Origin: Porphyrobacter sp.
GTDB taxonomy: Bacteria; Pseudomonadota; Alphaproteobacteria; Sphingomonadales; Sphingomonadaceae
Length of the DNA: 5,696 nucleotides
NCBI GenBank assembly: GCA_021732945.1
Contig: JAKFWB010000411.1
Span: 1 to 5,696 of the forward strand
Direction of reading: 5' to 3'
Of this stretch, positions 5,693-5,696 are shown one piece after another. Every line of letters begins with the position of its first letter. Position 1 is the stretch's first letter. A program made the translations under genes and the position numbers. Under the pieces are notes generated by a model, which was not told where the DNA came from, made no database searches, and saw only the letters and a list, made by a program, of their open reading frames with translations.

Positions 5693-5696
5693 CTTG

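Larger units (their letters stand above)
5159..5696. other. GC-rich noncoding flank rich in inverted repeats
   Basis: I see no convincing gene in these ~540 bases. The open frames here, such as those at 5520-5197 and 5629-5327 on the minus strand, give Arg/Ala/Pro-rich products with no recognisable motif, as expected from GC-rich noncoding DNA. What is visible is a dense run of stem-forming sequences. GCCCTTCGGG occurs twice (5228-5237 and 5280-5289). CCAAG/CTTGG lies at 5263-5267 and 5276-5280, and GCCGC/GCGGC at 5495-5499 and 5503-5507. Larger elements are listed separately. G+C reaches 47 of 60 at 5401-5460, against about 25-27 of 60 in sampled stretches of the operon. This suggests the flank is host-element backbone next to inserted cargo. 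It could be a long leader, or a replication or transfer region; the next gene to the right would decide. Confidence 0.6.

Noticed and set aside
1..5696. CRISPR array, tRNA or rRNA gene, insertion sequence, Vsr nuclease or controller gene
   Set aside because: I saw no regularly spaced repeats, no tRNA-like cloverleaf, no transposase motif, and no frame fitting a Vsr or helix-turn-helix controller protein.

Overview
The window looks like a defence cargo island in a GC-rich proteobacterium, most likely an alphaproteobacterium of the sphingomonad/rhizobial kind, and plausibly on a plasmid or integrative element. That taxonomic guess is inference from the general style of the proteins and of the GC-rich hairpin-filled right flank. 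No housekeeping or taxonomic marker gene is present. Base composition changes along the window. In 60-base samples I counted 34 G+C at 361-420, 27 at 1921-1980, 25 at 4081-4140 and 47 at 5401-5460, so the central genes are clearly more AT-rich than the right flank and the left gene.

Left (3-587, + strand): the C-terminal 194 residues of a Fic-family protein, with an intact Fic active-site motif and a C-terminal winged-helix-like segment. Its start lies outside the window. It is followed by a 169-base gap. That gap is mostly covered by an unassigned 49-codon minus-strand frame overlapping the end of the third cargo gene.

Centre (5095-757, - strand): a tightly packed three-gene operon read right to left. 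It encodes a DNA (cytosine-5-)-methyltransferase with all main motifs, then a McrB-like AAA+ GTPase/ATPase with a large unassigned N-terminal region, then a McrC/DUF2357-like PD-(D/E)xK nuclease subunit. The first two genes are 5 bases apart. The second and third overlap by 4 bases (GTGA) if the GTG start is used. I read this as a complete restriction-modification system of the McrBC-like, methyltransferase-associated type, whose described relatives in architecture are LlaJI and BsuMI. The methylase should mark host DNA, and the motor/nuclease pair should attack DNA lacking that mark. This is the reverse of classical McrBC, which cuts methylated DNA. No Vsr endonuclease, second methylase or controller (C) gene is visible.

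Right (5159-5696): about 540 bases without a convincing gene. It is packed with GC-rich inverted repeats: a terminator-like hairpin followed by TTTTCT with no gene upstream on its strand, and at the very edge a 22-base inverted repeat with one mismatch enclosing a second hairpin. This region probably carries the operon's promoter near its left side and belongs to the backbone of the host element. It may hold a small RNA or a replication/transfer/regulatory site.
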